A stretch of DNA of 57,252 nucleotides. Source: a bacterium endosymbiont of Escarpia laminata. Its GTDB lineage: Bacteria > Pseudomonadota > Gammaproteobacteria > Chromatiales > Chromatiaceae. Of the stretch, positions 21,145 through 30,539 are shown piece after piece. The stretch's first letter is position 1. The number at the start of each line of letters is the position of its first letter. The translations under genes were made by a program, and so were the position numbers. Where the stretch lies: NCBI GenBank assembly GCA_003660235.1, contig QGON01000047.1, forward strand, positions 1-57,252, read 5' to 3'. The notes under the pieces are model-generated. The model was not told the DNA's origin. It made no database searches and worked only from the letters and a program-made list of their open reading frames with translations.

Positions 21145-22383
21145 TTGCTGCATCTCCCGGATATCGCTTTTTGCCCGCTCGATGATACCCAGTGAGCAAC
21201 TTGGCGTGAGTTTACCCAGCGCCAGCTTGTGAAATGAGGGGGTCAGGTCCATGCGCGGCAGGGAACGCATCATAGGTGTGCCGATATAGACATGTAACTG
21301 GGCGACCCTCACAAGGTCGGCATAGTTGGGTTGATCGCCGTCATCCGCCATCCAGTCCTCCGCATGTAGCGCCGCCTGAACGAACTCGTCCGCAAACCCC
21401 CATTTTCTCAATACCATGGCGCCAACTTCCGCCTGCAGGTTGTTGATCACCTGATCCAGCAATTGTGGATTCTCGGATATCTCCGGGTGGCTTCTGCCGG
21501 CACTGATGATCGGTAGTGCGCCGATATCATGCACCAGGCCGCTGAGCAACGCCCGGTCCGGACTGAGTCCAGGGGTGACCCTGGCCAGTTCATGACAGAT
21601 CGGCGCCACCTGGCAGGCGTGTTTCCAGCTGGAGATCATGCGCCGCTGCAGGTGTTTCGAACGACTTTTAAAGAGGGAGCCCAAGGCGAAGCTGATCACC
21701 AGATTGTGCGTGACATTGCGCCCGAGGCGGGTCACTGCTTCCGGCAGGTCACCGATTTTGTCCTGTCCGCGGTAGGCGGCGCTGTTGACGACGCTGATAA
21801 CCCGTGCAGCGATCGTTGGATCGGCCTGTATCACGCGGGCAATGTCGTCGCTGTCCGTTGAGGGGTTGTTGACCACTTTTGCGATTCGGGTAGCGACATC
21901 CGGCATGCTGGGCAGCTCGATGTGCCCATCTTTCATTGCTTCGTGAAACTCCCAGTAGAGACGGGCCTCAGGGCCGCCAGTCTCCTTCAACTCTATCGAT
22001 TGTGAATCCCGCCCGGACTCATCGGCGGGTAGAGAGGCGATGCCCTGGATGATCTCCCGTGGCATCTTCAACAGGATGACTGCACTTTTTGCCGTGACAT
22101 TACAGGCGTGAGGCTGCTTCACCGAGAGTGGGTAGGTGCTGCGGTTCGATTCCGCCTTGAGGTTCAGGTGGGTGCCATCGCTGCAGTCGATATCCACTTC
22201 GCCATGCATCAGGTAGCTGACAAATGGGTCCTTTGTCCCCTGTGTAACAACCTGGATACCACTACTGAAGTGCTCCACCGTGCCGAAGGTGGCGACATAC
22301 TCCAGAACACGCGCAGGAAGCTTCCTGATTGGATTAAAGCGCAGAATTTCACTGGCAGTGGCTGTTACAACGTTGTGACTCAT
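21127..22383 (-). CDS. HDOD-domain protein with N-terminal cyclic-nucleotide-binding-like domain
   Basis: 418 residues. The first ~150 residues resemble a cNMP-binding beta-roll (FGTVEHFSSGIQVVTQG, YLMHGEVDIDC), without a clear ligand cassette. An HDOD domain spans ~185-390 (IELPSMPDVATRIAKVVNN, VIQADPTIAARVISVVNSAAYRG, LLSGLVHDIGALPII). HDOD proteins act in signalling and lack the full HD phosphohydrolase activity. The ATG at 22383 has GAG upstream; the longer frame is not used. It interrupts the usual ispD-ispF neighbourhood on the opposite strand. Partner unknown. Confidence 0.85.
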   Translation of the reverse strand: MSHNVVTATASEILRFNPIRKLPARVLEYVATFGTVEHFSSGIQVVTQGTKDPFVSYLMHGEVDIDCSDGTHLNLKAESNRSTYPLSVKQPHACNVTAKSAVILLKMPREIIQGIASLPADESGRDSQSIELKETGGPEARLYWEFHEAMKDGHIELPSMPDVATRIAKVVNNPSTDSDDIARVIQADPTIAARVISVVNSAAYRGQDKIGDLPEAVTRLGRNVTHNLVISFALGSLFKSRSKHLQRRMISSWKHACQVAPICHELARVTPGLSPDRALLSGLVHDIGALPIISAGRSHPEISENPQLLDQVINNLQAEVGAMVLRKWGFADEFVQAALHAEDWMADDGDQPNYADLVRVAQLHVYIGTPMMRSLPRMDLTPSFHKLALGKLTPSCSLGIIERAKSDIREMQQLLIGG

Positions 22384-22532
22384 CTGTTTTTTCTCAACTT
22401 GCGCTGGATAAGGTTTGCGCTTTTCCTGTTGGGTTCCACAGCGGGGATCGTTAGAATTCACCGATGCTCTCTGACTGGTTAGCGTCCGCAGAGGCAAACT
22501 CTTTAGATTCCTTTTCTGTCGAGGAGAAAGTG

Positions 22533-23012
22533 ATGCGCATTGGCCAGGGCTATGATGCCCACCGTTTTGAAAGTGGAAAACGACTGCTGTTGGGCGGCGT
22601 GGAGATAAAGCACGATCAGGGTCTCGAGGCGCACTCTGACGGAGATGTGCTGATTCATGCGCTTTGCGATGCGTTACTGGGTGCCGCCGGGATGGGGGAT
22701 ATCGGCCGCCACTTCCCGGATAGCGCCAATGAATATGCCGGGATCGACAGCCGCCGGCTGTTGCAGCGAGTGGTGAAACTGGTACAGGACGCAGGTTTGC
22801 GTGTCGGCAACGTGGACCTTACCGCAGTGGCGCAGCGGCCTAAACTCGCACCCTATATCGATACCATGCAGGCGCGACTGGCGAGTGATCTGCAGGTCGA
22901 ACCGGCCAGGGTCAATGTGAAGGCAACCACTACCGAAGGCATGGGATTCACGGGGCGGGGTGAGGGCATCGCAGCCTATGCCGTAGCGCTGCTGGTGGAG
23001 GGATCAGCGTGA
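22533..23012 (+). CDS. ispF: 2-C-methyl-D-erythritol 2,4-cyclodiphosphate synthase
   Basis: A 159-residue trimeric zinc enzyme of the non-mevalonate pathway. The signature [11 protein letters not shown] carries the zinc-binding D and H, and [19 protein letters not shown] and [14 protein letters not shown] follow. AGGAGA lies 5 nt before the ATG at 22533; the longer frame upstream is not used. The stop overlaps truD as GTGA, so the two are coupled. Confidence 0.97.
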   Translation: MRIGQGYDAHRFESGKRLLLGGVEIKHDQGLEAHSDGDVLIHALCDALLGAAGMGDIGRHFPDSANEYAGIDSRRLLQRVVKLVQDAGLRVGNVDLTAVAQRPKLAPYIDTMQARLASDLQVEPARVNVKATTTEGMGFTGRGEGIAAYAVALLVEGSA

Positions 23013-24076
23013 CCGGCCAGACCTGGCAACGACTCGATGAGATGCCGTTTGCACACGGCGGGCCGGTGGGGGCCGGCCTGATTCGCGGCTCGGCGGAGGA
23101 TTTTCAGGTGGAGGAGGTCCTCGGCTTCTCTCCGGATGGTGAGGGCGAACATGTATTGATCCAGCTGCGCAAACGGGACACCAACACTGTCTGGCTGTCG
23201 CGCCAGCTGGCAAAGTTTGCCGATGTGCCTGCCAGGGATGTGAGTTACGCGGGCCTTAAAGACCGGCATGCAGTGACGACCCAGTGGTTTTCCGTGCGCT
23301 TGGCCGGTCGGTCGGAACCCGACTGGGAGGCGTTTAACTCTGAGTTGGTCGAAGTACTTGTCCACGAGCGGCATCGCAGGAAGCTTAAACAGGGCGCCCT
23401 GCGGGGCAACCGTTTTCGCCTCTTGGTGCGCGGGATTGATGCCGATACAGAGTTGTTGGAACAGCGTCTGCGGCAGCTTCGGGCGCTGGGTTTTCCTAAC
23501 TACTTTGGAACACAGCGATTTGGTCACGACTACGGCAATCTGGCACAGGCCGACCTGTTTTTTTCCGGTCAAAGCGGACGAATCGACCGTAAACTGCGCG
23601 GGTTGTTGATCTCCGCAGTAAGGTCGCAACTATTCAATCAGGTACTGGCAGAGCGCATTCGTCGGCAGGATTGGGATCGAATTCTGCCCGGAGAACGTGC
23701 TTCGCTGGATGGCTCCCGCTCCGGGTTTAACGTGGAGGAGATCGATGAAGAGATCCAGCGTCGCTGCCATGAGAAGGATATCCACCCCAGCGGCCCTCTC
23801 TGGGGGCGGGGTCGATTGCCGGTCGAAGGGGAAGTTCTGGCGCTCGAAGAGCAGGTATTGGCCCCCTTTGCTGAATGGCGCAACAGTCTGGAACACGTTG
23901 GATTGGAGCAGGACCGCCGTGCCCTGCGGATCGGTGTGGATGGTCTGGAGTGGGCGTTTTCCGAATCGGGTGTATTACAGTTGAGCTTTTCTCTTCCGGC
24001 AGGCTGCTATGCGACGGTAATGTTGCGGGAGCTGCTGCGGGTCAGTGAGCCTTCTCTATTCCGGAATAGCAAATAG
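23009..24076 (+). CDS. truD: tRNA pseudouridine(13) synthase
   Basis: A 355-residue pseudouridine synthase that modifies U13 in tRNA-Glu. The active-site motif [14 protein letters not shown] (residues ~75-88) contains the catalytic aspartate. [21 protein letters not shown] and the insertion domain are typical. It begins with GTG inside the ispF stop. In most relatives surE follows directly; here a ~3.5 kb accessory block intervenes. It is convergent with the PhoX-like gene, with only 1 bp between stops. Confidence 0.95.
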   Translation: MTGQTWQRLDEMPFAHGGPVGAGLIRGSAEDFQVEEVLGFSPDGEGEHVLIQLRKRDTNTVWLSRQLAKFADVPARDVSYAGLKDRHAVTTQWFSVRLAGRSEPDWEAFNSELVEVLVHERHRRKLKQGALRGNRFRLLVRGIDADTELLEQRLRQLRALGFPNYFGTQRFGHDYGNLAQADLFFSGQSGRIDRKLRGLLISAVRSQLFNQVLAERIRRQDWDRILPGERASLDGSRSGFNVEEIDEEIQRRCHEKDIHPSGPLWGRGRLPVEGEVLALEEQVLAPFAEWRNSLEHVGLEQDRRALRIGVDGLEWAFSESGVLQLSFSLPAGCYATVMLRELLRVSEPSLFRNSK

Positions 24077-24077
24077 G

Positions 24078-25796
24078 TTATCGGCTTTGCTGGCCGGCTG
24101 TAGTATCGGTGGGAAAGGGTCCGATGTAGCCCGTAATCGAAGCTGCATCCAGTGGATGTTGGATCACGCTGAAAAGATAATCCCAGCCGTTGACGTCGGG
24201 GAAATGGTAGGCGCCGGTGATCTCTGCGCCGAGCGGGGCGGTTTGGATGCGGGTCAGTTCTCCACTGCTGACCTGGTAGCCCCAGAGCGCATTGTTGCGG
24301 TGGCCTTTAGAGGAATCCTCGGCAATGATCAGGGTGTCCTGACCCTGGATGAAGGTCAGGTTATCGGGGTTGGCGATGCCGGCGGTATCGCAACGATTAT
24401 CCGGGTCGCCGTTGACTGGACGCCCGGTCACCAGCGCCCGCATGTTGTGGGCCACATACGCTTCGTCCAGTTCCAGAGTGTAGACGGCACCACAGGGATT
24501 GTAGGGCAGGCGGATATGGTTGGGACCACCCCGGTCCCACCGGTCGTTGGGAAGATTTTTCTTTCGGTTGTCCTCCATCCCTTTCGATAGCGATGTCATG
24601 GCGACATAAAGTCGGTTGGTTGCCGAATCGTAGGTCACCCCCTCCATCTTGCTGAATTCAGTGGTCGCCCCCAATAGGGCCGCGTAACGGCGGCTCTCCA
24701 AGCGGGACGCGACCTGTGCCATGCCTGGCCGGAGCCGCAGACACTCGTGTTGCCAGCGGGTATTGATGGCCCGGTAACCGTTGGGGCATTCGTTACCCAG
24801 ACCGGGATGGCTATAGCGGAATATCTCATCAAAATCGATGCGCCGGTCGATCTGCTTTTTTATCGTCGCATCATCGGCATGTCCCAGTGGAATCCAGTCC
24901 AGTTTTGCGCTGCCCCCATTGCTACGGCTGGTCTGGATCCAGCGTGCGGCGAAGAGCCTCCCGCTGGAGAGGTCTCCGGCCCGGTCGGCCACAAAGCGGA
25001 ACAGTGCGGTGTTGTTGCCGTCATCGGTGATATAGACGGTTTTGCGGTCGGGCATCACGATGCCGGCTTCCGGGGAGAAACGCCCCATCGCGTAGTGCCG
25101 GGTGAGTTGGACCTGATCGAACGAGTCGACGCGGGCCTCCAGTTGCCAGCCGTAGTCGTAGGGGTTGAGTTGAGCCGGATCTCCACCCGTATAGCTGGCC
25201 ATCGACTGATAGGAACGATCGGGAATGTCATCGACGACCGCTGCGTTGGGTTCGTACTCCTCCGATGCGAGGTGTGTGCTCCAGGGCGTGACACTGCCTG
25301 CACAGAGATTCCAGGCCCCGTTGAGTGGCGACAGATCGAGTGGCCGGGTGCGTTTTACCTTCAGAAGACCGGTTTCGGCACTCTGCTGGAGTTCGCTGAG
25401 ATAGATTCCAGCGGGCATGTCTTCGAATTGAGAGAGCAGGAAAATTTGCCCGTCTACCTGCAACAGGGAGGAGAAGTCGTTGCTGTTGGAAATTCGTGGG
25501 CTGCCATCCTCTTTTTTCAGAGGCTGGCCGCGAGAGTCGTACAGCAGGCCGAAGGTCTCATCACCAAAACGATCCCCATTGCGGAAGAGCGGGTGATAGC
25601 TGATGGCAACTGTCTCTTCCCCCAAGTCGACCGCTGGAGAGGTGCGGGTCAGTTGTTGTGCCTCCGCTGTCACAGGTAGCGGAATAGTGTGAAAATGCAG
25701 CTTTGGGGCAGCCAGAGAGGGGCGCGTTATGCAGAACCAGCAGGACAATCCCGCCAGAAACCACCGCCTTAAAGATTTCAGCCGCAAAGATGTCAT
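24078..25796 (-). CDS. PhoX/DUF839 family secreted phosphatase-like protein
   Basis: 572 residues. The N-terminus SLRRWFLAGLSCWFC has a twin-arginine and a hydrophobic core, consistent with Tat or Sec export, with cleavage near SLAAPK. The body matches PhoX/DUF839 beta-propeller proteins: SYHPLFRNGD, LCAGSVTPWSTHLASEEY (~165-182, with the conserved cysteine and glutamate pair), ITDDGNNTALFRF, KMEGVTYD and NPDNLTFI. PhoX enzymes are calcium/iron alkaline phosphatases acting in the periplasm; whether this member hydrolyses phosphoesters is inference. Its ATG overlaps the smr stop (ATGA). Confidence 0.8.
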   Translation of the reverse strand: MTSLRLKSLRRWFLAGLSCWFCITRPSLAAPKLHFHTIPLPVTAEAQQLTRTSPAVDLGEETVAISYHPLFRNGDRFGDETFGLLYDSRGQPLKKEDGSPRISNSNDFSSLLQVDGQIFLLSQFEDMPAGIYLSELQQSAETGLLKVKRTRPLDLSPLNGAWNLCAGSVTPWSTHLASEEYEPNAAVVDDIPDRSYQSMASYTGGDPAQLNPYDYGWQLEARVDSFDQVQLTRHYAMGRFSPEAGIVMPDRKTVYITDDGNNTALFRFVADRAGDLSSGRLFAARWIQTSRSNGGSAKLDWIPLGHADDATIKKQIDRRIDFDEIFRYSHPGLGNECPNGYRAINTRWQHECLRLRPGMAQVASRLESRRYAALLGATTEFSKMEGVTYDSATNRLYVAMTSLSKGMEDNRKKNLPNDRWDRGGPNHIRLPYNPCGAVYTLELDEAYVAHNMRALVTGRPVNGDPDNRCDTAGIANPDNLTFIQGQDTLIIAEDSSKGHRNNALWGYQVSSGELTRIQTAPLGAEITGAYHFPDVNGWDYLFSVIQHPLDAASITGYIGPFPTDTTAGQQSR

Positions 25797-26341
25797 CGCC
25801 GGTTTTTTTTTGGATTGCGCAGCAGAACATAGACGGCGCCGGTGCCGCCGTCGCGCTGGGTGGCGGAGCTGAAGGCAAGTACATCCTCGCGCTGACGCAG
25901 CCAGAGGTTGATCTTCTGTTTCAGCACCGGCTGGCGGTCCTCAGAGCCATAACCCTTGCCGTGGATGATGCGGGCGCAACGGATATGCCGTTGCTGACAC
26001 TCGGTCAGGAAGATCCCCAGATTCTCCCGCGCATAAGCGACGGTAAGTCCGTGCAGATCGAGTTCAAGGCCGATTTCGAACCGTCCCCGGCGCAGATCGC
26101 GGATCACACGATCCTGTACCCCCGGACGGCTGAACAGCAGTTCATCGGTGGCTTCGATCTCGGTGTCGGAGTAGTGGTCGGTAGCGGAAAAACCGTCGTC
26201 ATCCTCATCTTCCAGATCAAGGGGTCTGGGAGGTAGACGCTTCTTATACGGTTCGGTCCTGTCCTGGGGAAGCGGACTGGTATCGTCCAGCGAATCCCGA
26301 AACAGATTTGACTCCTCTTTCTGGTTGGATTTTTTACCCAT
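25793..26341 (-). CDS. Smr-domain protein (SmrA-like)
   Basis: 182 residues. A charged, probably disordered N-terminal ~90 residues precedes a Smr (small MutS-related) domain: LELDLHGLTVAYARENLGIFL (residues ~93-113) with the DLHG motif, RIIHGKGYGS and GAVYVLLRNP. Smr domains bind nucleic acids and may nick or cleave RNA or DNA. Overlap with the downstream PhoX-like gene suggests one mRNA, without an evident functional link. A MITE-like element lies just upstream. Confidence 0.9.
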   Translation of the reverse strand: MGKKSNQKEESNLFRDSLDDTSPLPQDRTEPYKKRLPPRPLDLEDEDDDGFSATDHYSDTEIEATDELLFSRPGVQDRVIRDLRRGRFEIGLELDLHGLTVAYARENLGIFLTECQQRHIRCARIIHGKGYGSEDRQPVLKQKINLWLRQREDVLAFSSATQRDGGTGAVYVLLRNPKKNRR

Positions 26342-26370
26342 GATCTCAGTTGTCAGTGCGTCAGGTCCTA

Positions 26371-26532
26371 GGAGGCTGTCGGGTTTATCCGTTTGATGCG
26401 AAAATCACTGGGGGCGAATCAAATCAGTTTATCGAACGAGGCGAATAGTGGACCTATTTAACGAGTTCGAGAAGCTGAGTTGATCGTCATCCAGGGATTT
26501 GCAGCCAAACAGTGTTAAACCCGACAGTCTCC
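26371..26532. mobile_element. MITE-like element with 17-bp terminal inverted repeats
   Basis: The left end GGAGGCTGTCGGGTTTA (26371-26387) and the right end TAAACCCGACAGTCTCC (26516-26532) are inverted repeats with one mismatch in 17. The 162-bp interior encodes no protein. It occupies the whole gap between smr and the DUF3820 gene. A target duplication is not clear. Mobility and relation to an autonomous transposon cannot be tested here. Confidence 0.65.
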
Positions 26533-26572
26533 CAGTGTAGGGAGGAATCCGCCCTTTCTCAAACCGGCTGCC

Positions 26573-26794
26573 CTACCTGAGCGGTTTTATCAGATACTCC
26601 AGACCGTTGATCTTTATCTCCAAAGTCAGCTGCATCAACATACCGAGTCGACCCGGTGGAAATCCTTTGCCTGAAAACCAGAGCAGATAGGGCTCAGGCA
26701 GGTCAATGAGTGGTCGGCCCTTGTATTTGCCGAAAGGCATCTGCATGCTTGCAACTGAGATAAGATCCTCTTTTTCAAACAGGGTGGTAGTCAT
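26573..26794 (-). CDS. DUF3820 family protein
   Basis: A 73-residue protein matching the DUF3820 pattern: MPFGKYKGRPLIDLPEPYLLWF (given by position, residues ~19-40) followed by GFPPGRLGMLMQLTLEIK. Many members are annotated as quorum-sensing or exonuclease-associated small proteins, with no proven role. It is divergent from the next gene with only two bases between the start codons. Its Shine-Dalgarno is weak and lies inside the neighbour's coding sequence. Confidence 0.85.
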   Translation of the reverse strand: MTTTLFEKEDLISVASMQMPFGKYKGRPLIDLPEPYLLWFSGKGFPPGRLGMLMQLTLEIKINGLEYLIKPLR

Positions 26795-26796
26795 TG

Positions 26797-27576
26797 ATGT
26801 TCGGTTTCCTGAAAGATAAACCTGTCCTCGACGAAACGTCGATCGAGTGGCTGTTTAGCCTCTATGCCTGGGCACTGAGAAATTTTGATGCCGGGGTTTT
26901 TTACCACGAAACGATCCTGGTTGTACCCTCTAACGAGCATTTTCCCGGCAGGGAGAGCTCGCTTCATGGGATGGCGAATCTGATTTTCGAACAGGCCAAG
27001 GGATATGCGGGGATGGCGCATTGGCCAACCCGGCTGATCGATCAGAGTAGCTGCCACATCATGGCGCCGCCAAAGCTGCAGATCGGGGGCGCTCTGCGCG
27101 GGTTACAGGGTAGTGTTCCCGATTCCGTCGATGAGGTGAACCGATTGACCATCACCTACGATCCCGCCCTGGTGAACAATCCCGAAGCGCTTATCGCCAC
27201 ATACGCCCATATGCTGGCCCACTACCTGGGGTCTGCCGCCCAGGAGCCACCGCCGGGTGGGGAGCAGAACTGGCCCCACTGCACTGAGGTGCTTGCGGTG
27301 TTCCTGGGATTTGGACTGATGTTTGCCAATAGTGCCTCTCGTTTTAAGGTCAGTTCATGCGGCAGTTGTGGCGGTGCTCAGGCAGAGCGCTCCAACTATC
27401 TGTCTCAATTCGATATTACCTACGCGCTGGCGATGTTTGCGGTCTTGAAAGAGATGCCTGACAAGGTGGTGCTGCGCCACCTCAAGAAATCTCTGCGGAG
27501 CTATTACAAACAGGTGGCGAGGGATGTTCGGAGACGGGAGGAGATGTTGTCGCGGCTACGCGGTATCGGTGTCTGA
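26797..27576 (+). CDS. Conserved zincin-like protein with degenerate HExxH motif
   Basis: 259 residues, soluble, no signal peptide. The segment IATYAHMLAHYLG holds H138-M-L-A-H142, the place where related hypothetical proteins appear to carry HExxH. A downstream E164 in CTEVLAVFLGFGLMFANSA would be the third metal ligand. A CGSCGG pair (C188, C191) follows. With methionine replacing the catalytic glutamate, protease activity is unlikely. The family is not one I can name. ATG 26797 is preferred over a TTG one codon earlier; AGGGTGG lies 9-10 nt upstream. Confidence 0.7.
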   Translation: MFGFLKDKPVLDETSIEWLFSLYAWALRNFDAGVFYHETILVVPSNEHFPGRESSLHGMANLIFEQAKGYAGMAHWPTRLIDQSSCHIMAPPKLQIGGALRGLQGSVPDSVDEVNRLTITYDPALVNNPEALIATYAHMLAHYLGSAAQEPPPGGEQNWPHCTEVLAVFLGFGLMFANSASRFKVSSCGSCGGAQAERSNYLSQFDITYALAMFAVLKEMPDKVVLRHLKKSLRSYYKQVARDVRRREEMLSRLRGIGV

Positions 27577-27668
27577 AGTGTGGAATTAAAGGGTTCGAAT
27601 GCGGCGGGTGATGCGTTTATAAATTAAGGTGTTACCGCAGGCTATTTCCAGTATATTTACCCTCCAAT

Positions 27669-28415
27669 ATGAAGATCCTGCTGAGCAATGACGATGGCTA
27701 TCAGGCGCCCGGGCTGCAGGCGCTGGCAGAACGTCTTTCCGAATTGGGAGAGATTCTGGTAGTGGCGCCCGAGCGGGACCGTAGCGGTGCCAGCAACTCT
27801 CTCACCCTCGATCACCCATTGCGCCCGCGAACCATGGACAATGGTTTTATCCGTGTCGATGGCACGCCGACGGATTGTGTGCATCTTGCCATCACTGGTT
27901 TGCTGGATGAAGAGCCGGACATCGTGGTGTCGGGGATTAATTCCGGTGCCAATATGGGGGATGACGTGCTCTATTCAGGCACTGTGGCGGCGGCAACCGA
28001 AGGGCGTTTTCTCGGTCTGCCGGCTGTTGCTGTCTCGATGAACTCCCATGACCCTGAACACTATGAGACCGGAGCGCAGGTGGCGCTGGAACTGGTGCAG
28101 CGACTTTGCGAGAAACCGCTCACAACGGATGTGATCCTCAACGTGAATGTACCGGATCTGCCCTATGACTCGTTACAGGGTTTTCGCACCACCCGGCTTG
28201 GTCACCGCCACAAGGCGGAGCCCGTGGTGAAGACCGAGGATCCCCGTGGCAAGACTATCTACTGGGTCGGACCCGCTGGTGCGGAGCAGGATGCAGGGCC
28301 AGGAACAGATTTTCATGCAGTGCGGGAGGGTTTTGTTTCGGTCACCCCTCTGCAGGTGGATCTGACCCGGCATGACGCCTTGGACAGCATCAAAGACTGG
28401 CTGGTGCAGACGTGA
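27669..28415 (+). CDS. surE: 5'/3'-nucleotidase SurE
   Basis: A 248-residue metal-dependent survival-protein phosphatase. The N-terminal [15 protein letters not shown] holds the DD metal ligands. [24 protein letters not shown] and the loop [21 protein letters not shown] are conserved. It dephosphorylates nucleoside monophosphates and polyphosphate. The surE-pcm-yqaA-nlpD-rpoS order is preserved and the surE stop overlaps the pcm start. Confidence 0.97.
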   Translation: MKILLSNDDGYQAPGLQALAERLSELGEILVVAPERDRSGASNSLTLDHPLRPRTMDNGFIRVDGTPTDCVHLAITGLLDEEPDIVVSGINSGANMGDDVLYSGTVAAATEGRFLGLPAVAVSMNSHDPEHYETGAQVALELVQRLCEKPLTTDVILNVNVPDLPYDSLQGFRTTRLGHRHKAEPVVKTEDPRGKTIYWVGPAGAEQDAGPGTDFHAVREGFVSVTPLQVDLTRHDALDSIKDWLVQT

Positions 28416-29074
28416 TGCGTCCCGAGCATCAGGGTATAGGTATGACCTCCCCACGTACCCGGGAGCGCCTGATTCAACGCCTCAGGCAGAACGGTATCCA
28501 CGATCTGCGTGTCCTCGAAGCGATGCGCAATACGCCGCGGCACATCTTCGTCGACGAAGCCCTGGCCAGCCGGGCCTACGAAGATACTGCGCTCCCGATC
28601 GGCCATGGCCAGACCATATCACAGCCCTACATTGTGGCCCGCATGACGGAAGCCCTGTTGGAGGGTGGAGAGATGGATAAGGTGCTTGAGATCGGGACCG
28701 GATCGGGTTATCAATGTGCGATTCTTGCACAGCTGGTATCCCGTGTGCACAGCGTTGAACGAATCGGCGCCTTGCAGGAGCGCGCCCGGATACGGCTACG
28801 TGATATGGGTTTGCGCAATATTCGCCTGAAACACAGTGATGGCGGTATCGGCCTGCAGGAGTATGCCCCTTTTGACGGTATCCTGGTCACCGCCGCGCCC
28901 GAGGGTATCCCCCGTGCTCTGCTGGATCAGCTTAATCCTGGCGGGCGTCTGGTATTGCCGAGCAAATCAGAAGGTCGACAGATCTTGTTACGGGTGACCC
29001 GTACGTCACGCGGTTTTGAACAGGAACAACTCGAAGCGGTCAACTTCGTACCCTTGCAAGGAGGGGTGCTTTAA
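28415..29074 (+). CDS. pcm: Protein-L-isoaspartate O-methyltransferase
   Basis: About 219 residues. It repairs isoaspartyl residues using SAM. Motif I is [38 protein letters not shown] and VTAAPEGIP are typical. The ATG at 28415 overlaps the surE stop (TGATG), and a GTG one codon before is less likely. E. coli Pcm aligns from the ATG at 28442 ([10 protein letters not shown]), which has an AGGGT upstream, so that start cannot be excluded. Its stop overlaps the next ATG (TAATG). Confidence 0.95.
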   Translation: MRPEHQGIGMTSPRTRERLIQRLRQNGIHDLRVLEAMRNTPRHIFVDEALASRAYEDTALPIGHGQTISQPYIVARMTEALLEGGEMDKVLEIGTGSGYQCAILAQLVSRVHSVERIGALQERARIRLRDMGLRNIRLKHSDGGIGLQEYAPFDGILVTAAPEGIPRALLDQLNPGGRLVLPSKSEGRQILLRVTRTSRGFEQEQLEAVNFVPLQGGVL

Positions 29075-29652
29075 TGCGTCTATTCTCGTCCCTTTACAGT
29101 CGCACCATGCAGTGGTCGCGCCATCCTCATGCGCCGCGCTATCTGGCAGGCCTGAGTTTTGCTGAGTCTTCGTTCTTCCCTATCCCCCCCGACGTGATGT
29201 TGGCCCCGATGACGTTGGCGAACCCTGCGCGCGCCTGGTATTTTGCCGCGCTGACTACCGTTGCATCAGTGCTGGGGGGGCTGCTGGGCTATGCCATCGG
29301 CGTCTTTTTCTTCGACCTGCTGGAACCCCACCTGCACGACCTGGGGTATTGGGATCGCTATCTGCAGGCCAAGGTCTGGTTCGGCGAATGGGGATTCTGG
29401 GCGATATTTTTGGCGGGTTTTTCGCCGATCCCCTACAAGATTTTTACCATTACGGCGGGGGTCATCTCCATGCCGCTGCTGCCGTTTACCCTGGCGTCTC
29501 TGATTGGCCGTGGAGCCCGTTTTTTTCTGGTGGCCGCTCTGATGGCCTGGGGCGGTGAGCGCATGGAGGCGGCACTGCACAGGTATATCGACCGAATTGG
29601 TTGGGCGCTGGTGGTGGTGTTTATTGTTGCCCTTGTGCTCCTGAAGGGGTAG
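29074..29652 (+). CDS. YqaA-type VTT/DedA-like membrane protein
   Basis: A 192-residue inner-membrane protein. The motifs FAESSFFPIPPDVMLAPM and FLAGFSPIPYKIFTITAGVI match the SNARE-associated/VTT (DedA-like) YqaA subfamily; four to five hydrophobic segments are visible. Related proteins translocate lipids or support membrane potential, but this subfamily's role is not established. Genes of this type sit between pcm and nlpD in many gammaproteobacteria, as here. Confidence 0.9.
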   Translation: MRLFSSLYSRTMQWSRHPHAPRYLAGLSFAESSFFPIPPDVMLAPMTLANPARAWYFAALTTVASVLGGLLGYAIGVFFFDLLEPHLHDLGYWDRYLQAKVWFGEWGFWAIFLAGFSPIPYKIFTITAGVISMPLLPFTLASLIGRGARFFLVAALMAWGGERMEAALHRYIDRIGWALVVVFIVALVLLKG

Positions 29653-29683
29653 CCAGGCTCACTATTGGAGGCAAGGCGTCACA

Positions 29684-30514
29684 TTGAAACCGCTCAGAAT
29701 CAGCTTGTCCAAATGGATGACGGATGGTCTGTTGGTGATCGGTTTTGCCTGGCTGGCAGGAGGGTTGACGGCCTGTGGCTCCACCAGTGGGGGTGCGCCG
29801 GTCTCCAGTCGTACTGCGGAACACAAAGTTGTAAAAACTACCGGATACTACAAGATCCGGCCTGGAGATACGCTCTACGCGATCGCTTGGCGACAGGGCC
29901 TGGACTATCATCGGTTGGCGGCATGGAACGGTATCAGAGGTCCGAAATACCGTATCTATCCGGGTCAGAGGCTGCGCCTGACACGACCTCCAAGCAGAAA
30001 TACGGCGCCTGCTAAGCCCAAGAGATCGCAAAGCCAGCCCAAGGTAACCCCAGCAAAGAAGAGGGTGAAGGTAGAGCCAATTGTGCCAAAACAGGCCAAA
30101 ATGGGAACGGCGCCAAAGATCGGCAAAGAATCGGTCAAGTTAAGCTGGCGCTGGCCGACAAATGGCAGAGTGGTGCAGACTTACTCCTCCAGGGACCGGA
30201 ACCGCAAAGGAATTCGCATTAGTGGCCACCCCGGCCAGCCGGTGAAAGCGGCGGAAGCGGGCAGGGTGGTCTATAGCGGCAGTGGACTTGTCGGCTATGG
30301 AAACCTTATTATCATCAAACATAATAAAAAATTTCTAAGTGCCTATGGGTACAATCGAAAACTCCTCGTAAAAGAGGGGGACAAAGTGGCAAGAGGCGAC
30401 CGTATTGCGGCTATGGGATTGCCTCGAAAGGGAGCGGAACCCCTACTGCATTTTGAGATCAGAAAACAGGGTAAGCCGGTGAATCCCTTGGGACTTTTGC
30501 CACGCAACCGATAG
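29684..30514 (+). CDS. nlpD: NlpD-type amidase activator (LysM + degenerate M23), lipoprotein
   Basis: 276 residues. A lipoprotein signal ends in GGLTAC at about residue 31. A LysM domain ([16 protein letters not shown]) spans ~58-104, then a basic linker, then a LytM/M23 domain ([55 protein letters not shown]). The zinc ligands of true M23 peptidases are not intact (GIRISG in place of HxGxD), as in NlpD, which activates the amidase AmiC at the septum. The start is TTG 29684 with GGAGG about 12 nt upstream; an ATG at residue 12 is an alternative. Confidence 0.92.
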   Translation: MKPLRISLSKWMTDGLLVIGFAWLAGGLTACGSTSGGAPVSSRTAEHKVVKTTGYYKIRPGDTLYAIAWRQGLDYHRLAAWNGIRGPKYRIYPGQRLRLTRPPSRNTAPAKPKRSQSQPKVTPAKKRVKVEPIVPKQAKMGTAPKIGKESVKLSWRWPTNGRVVQTYSSRDRNRKGIRISGHPGQPVKAAEAGRVVYSGSGLVGYGNLIIIKHNKKFLSAYGYNRKLLVKEGDKVARGDRIAAMGLPRKGAEPLLHFEIRKQGKPVNPLGLLPRNR

Positions 30515-30539
30515 TCGATGTCTGAGTGGAGGACGATGG

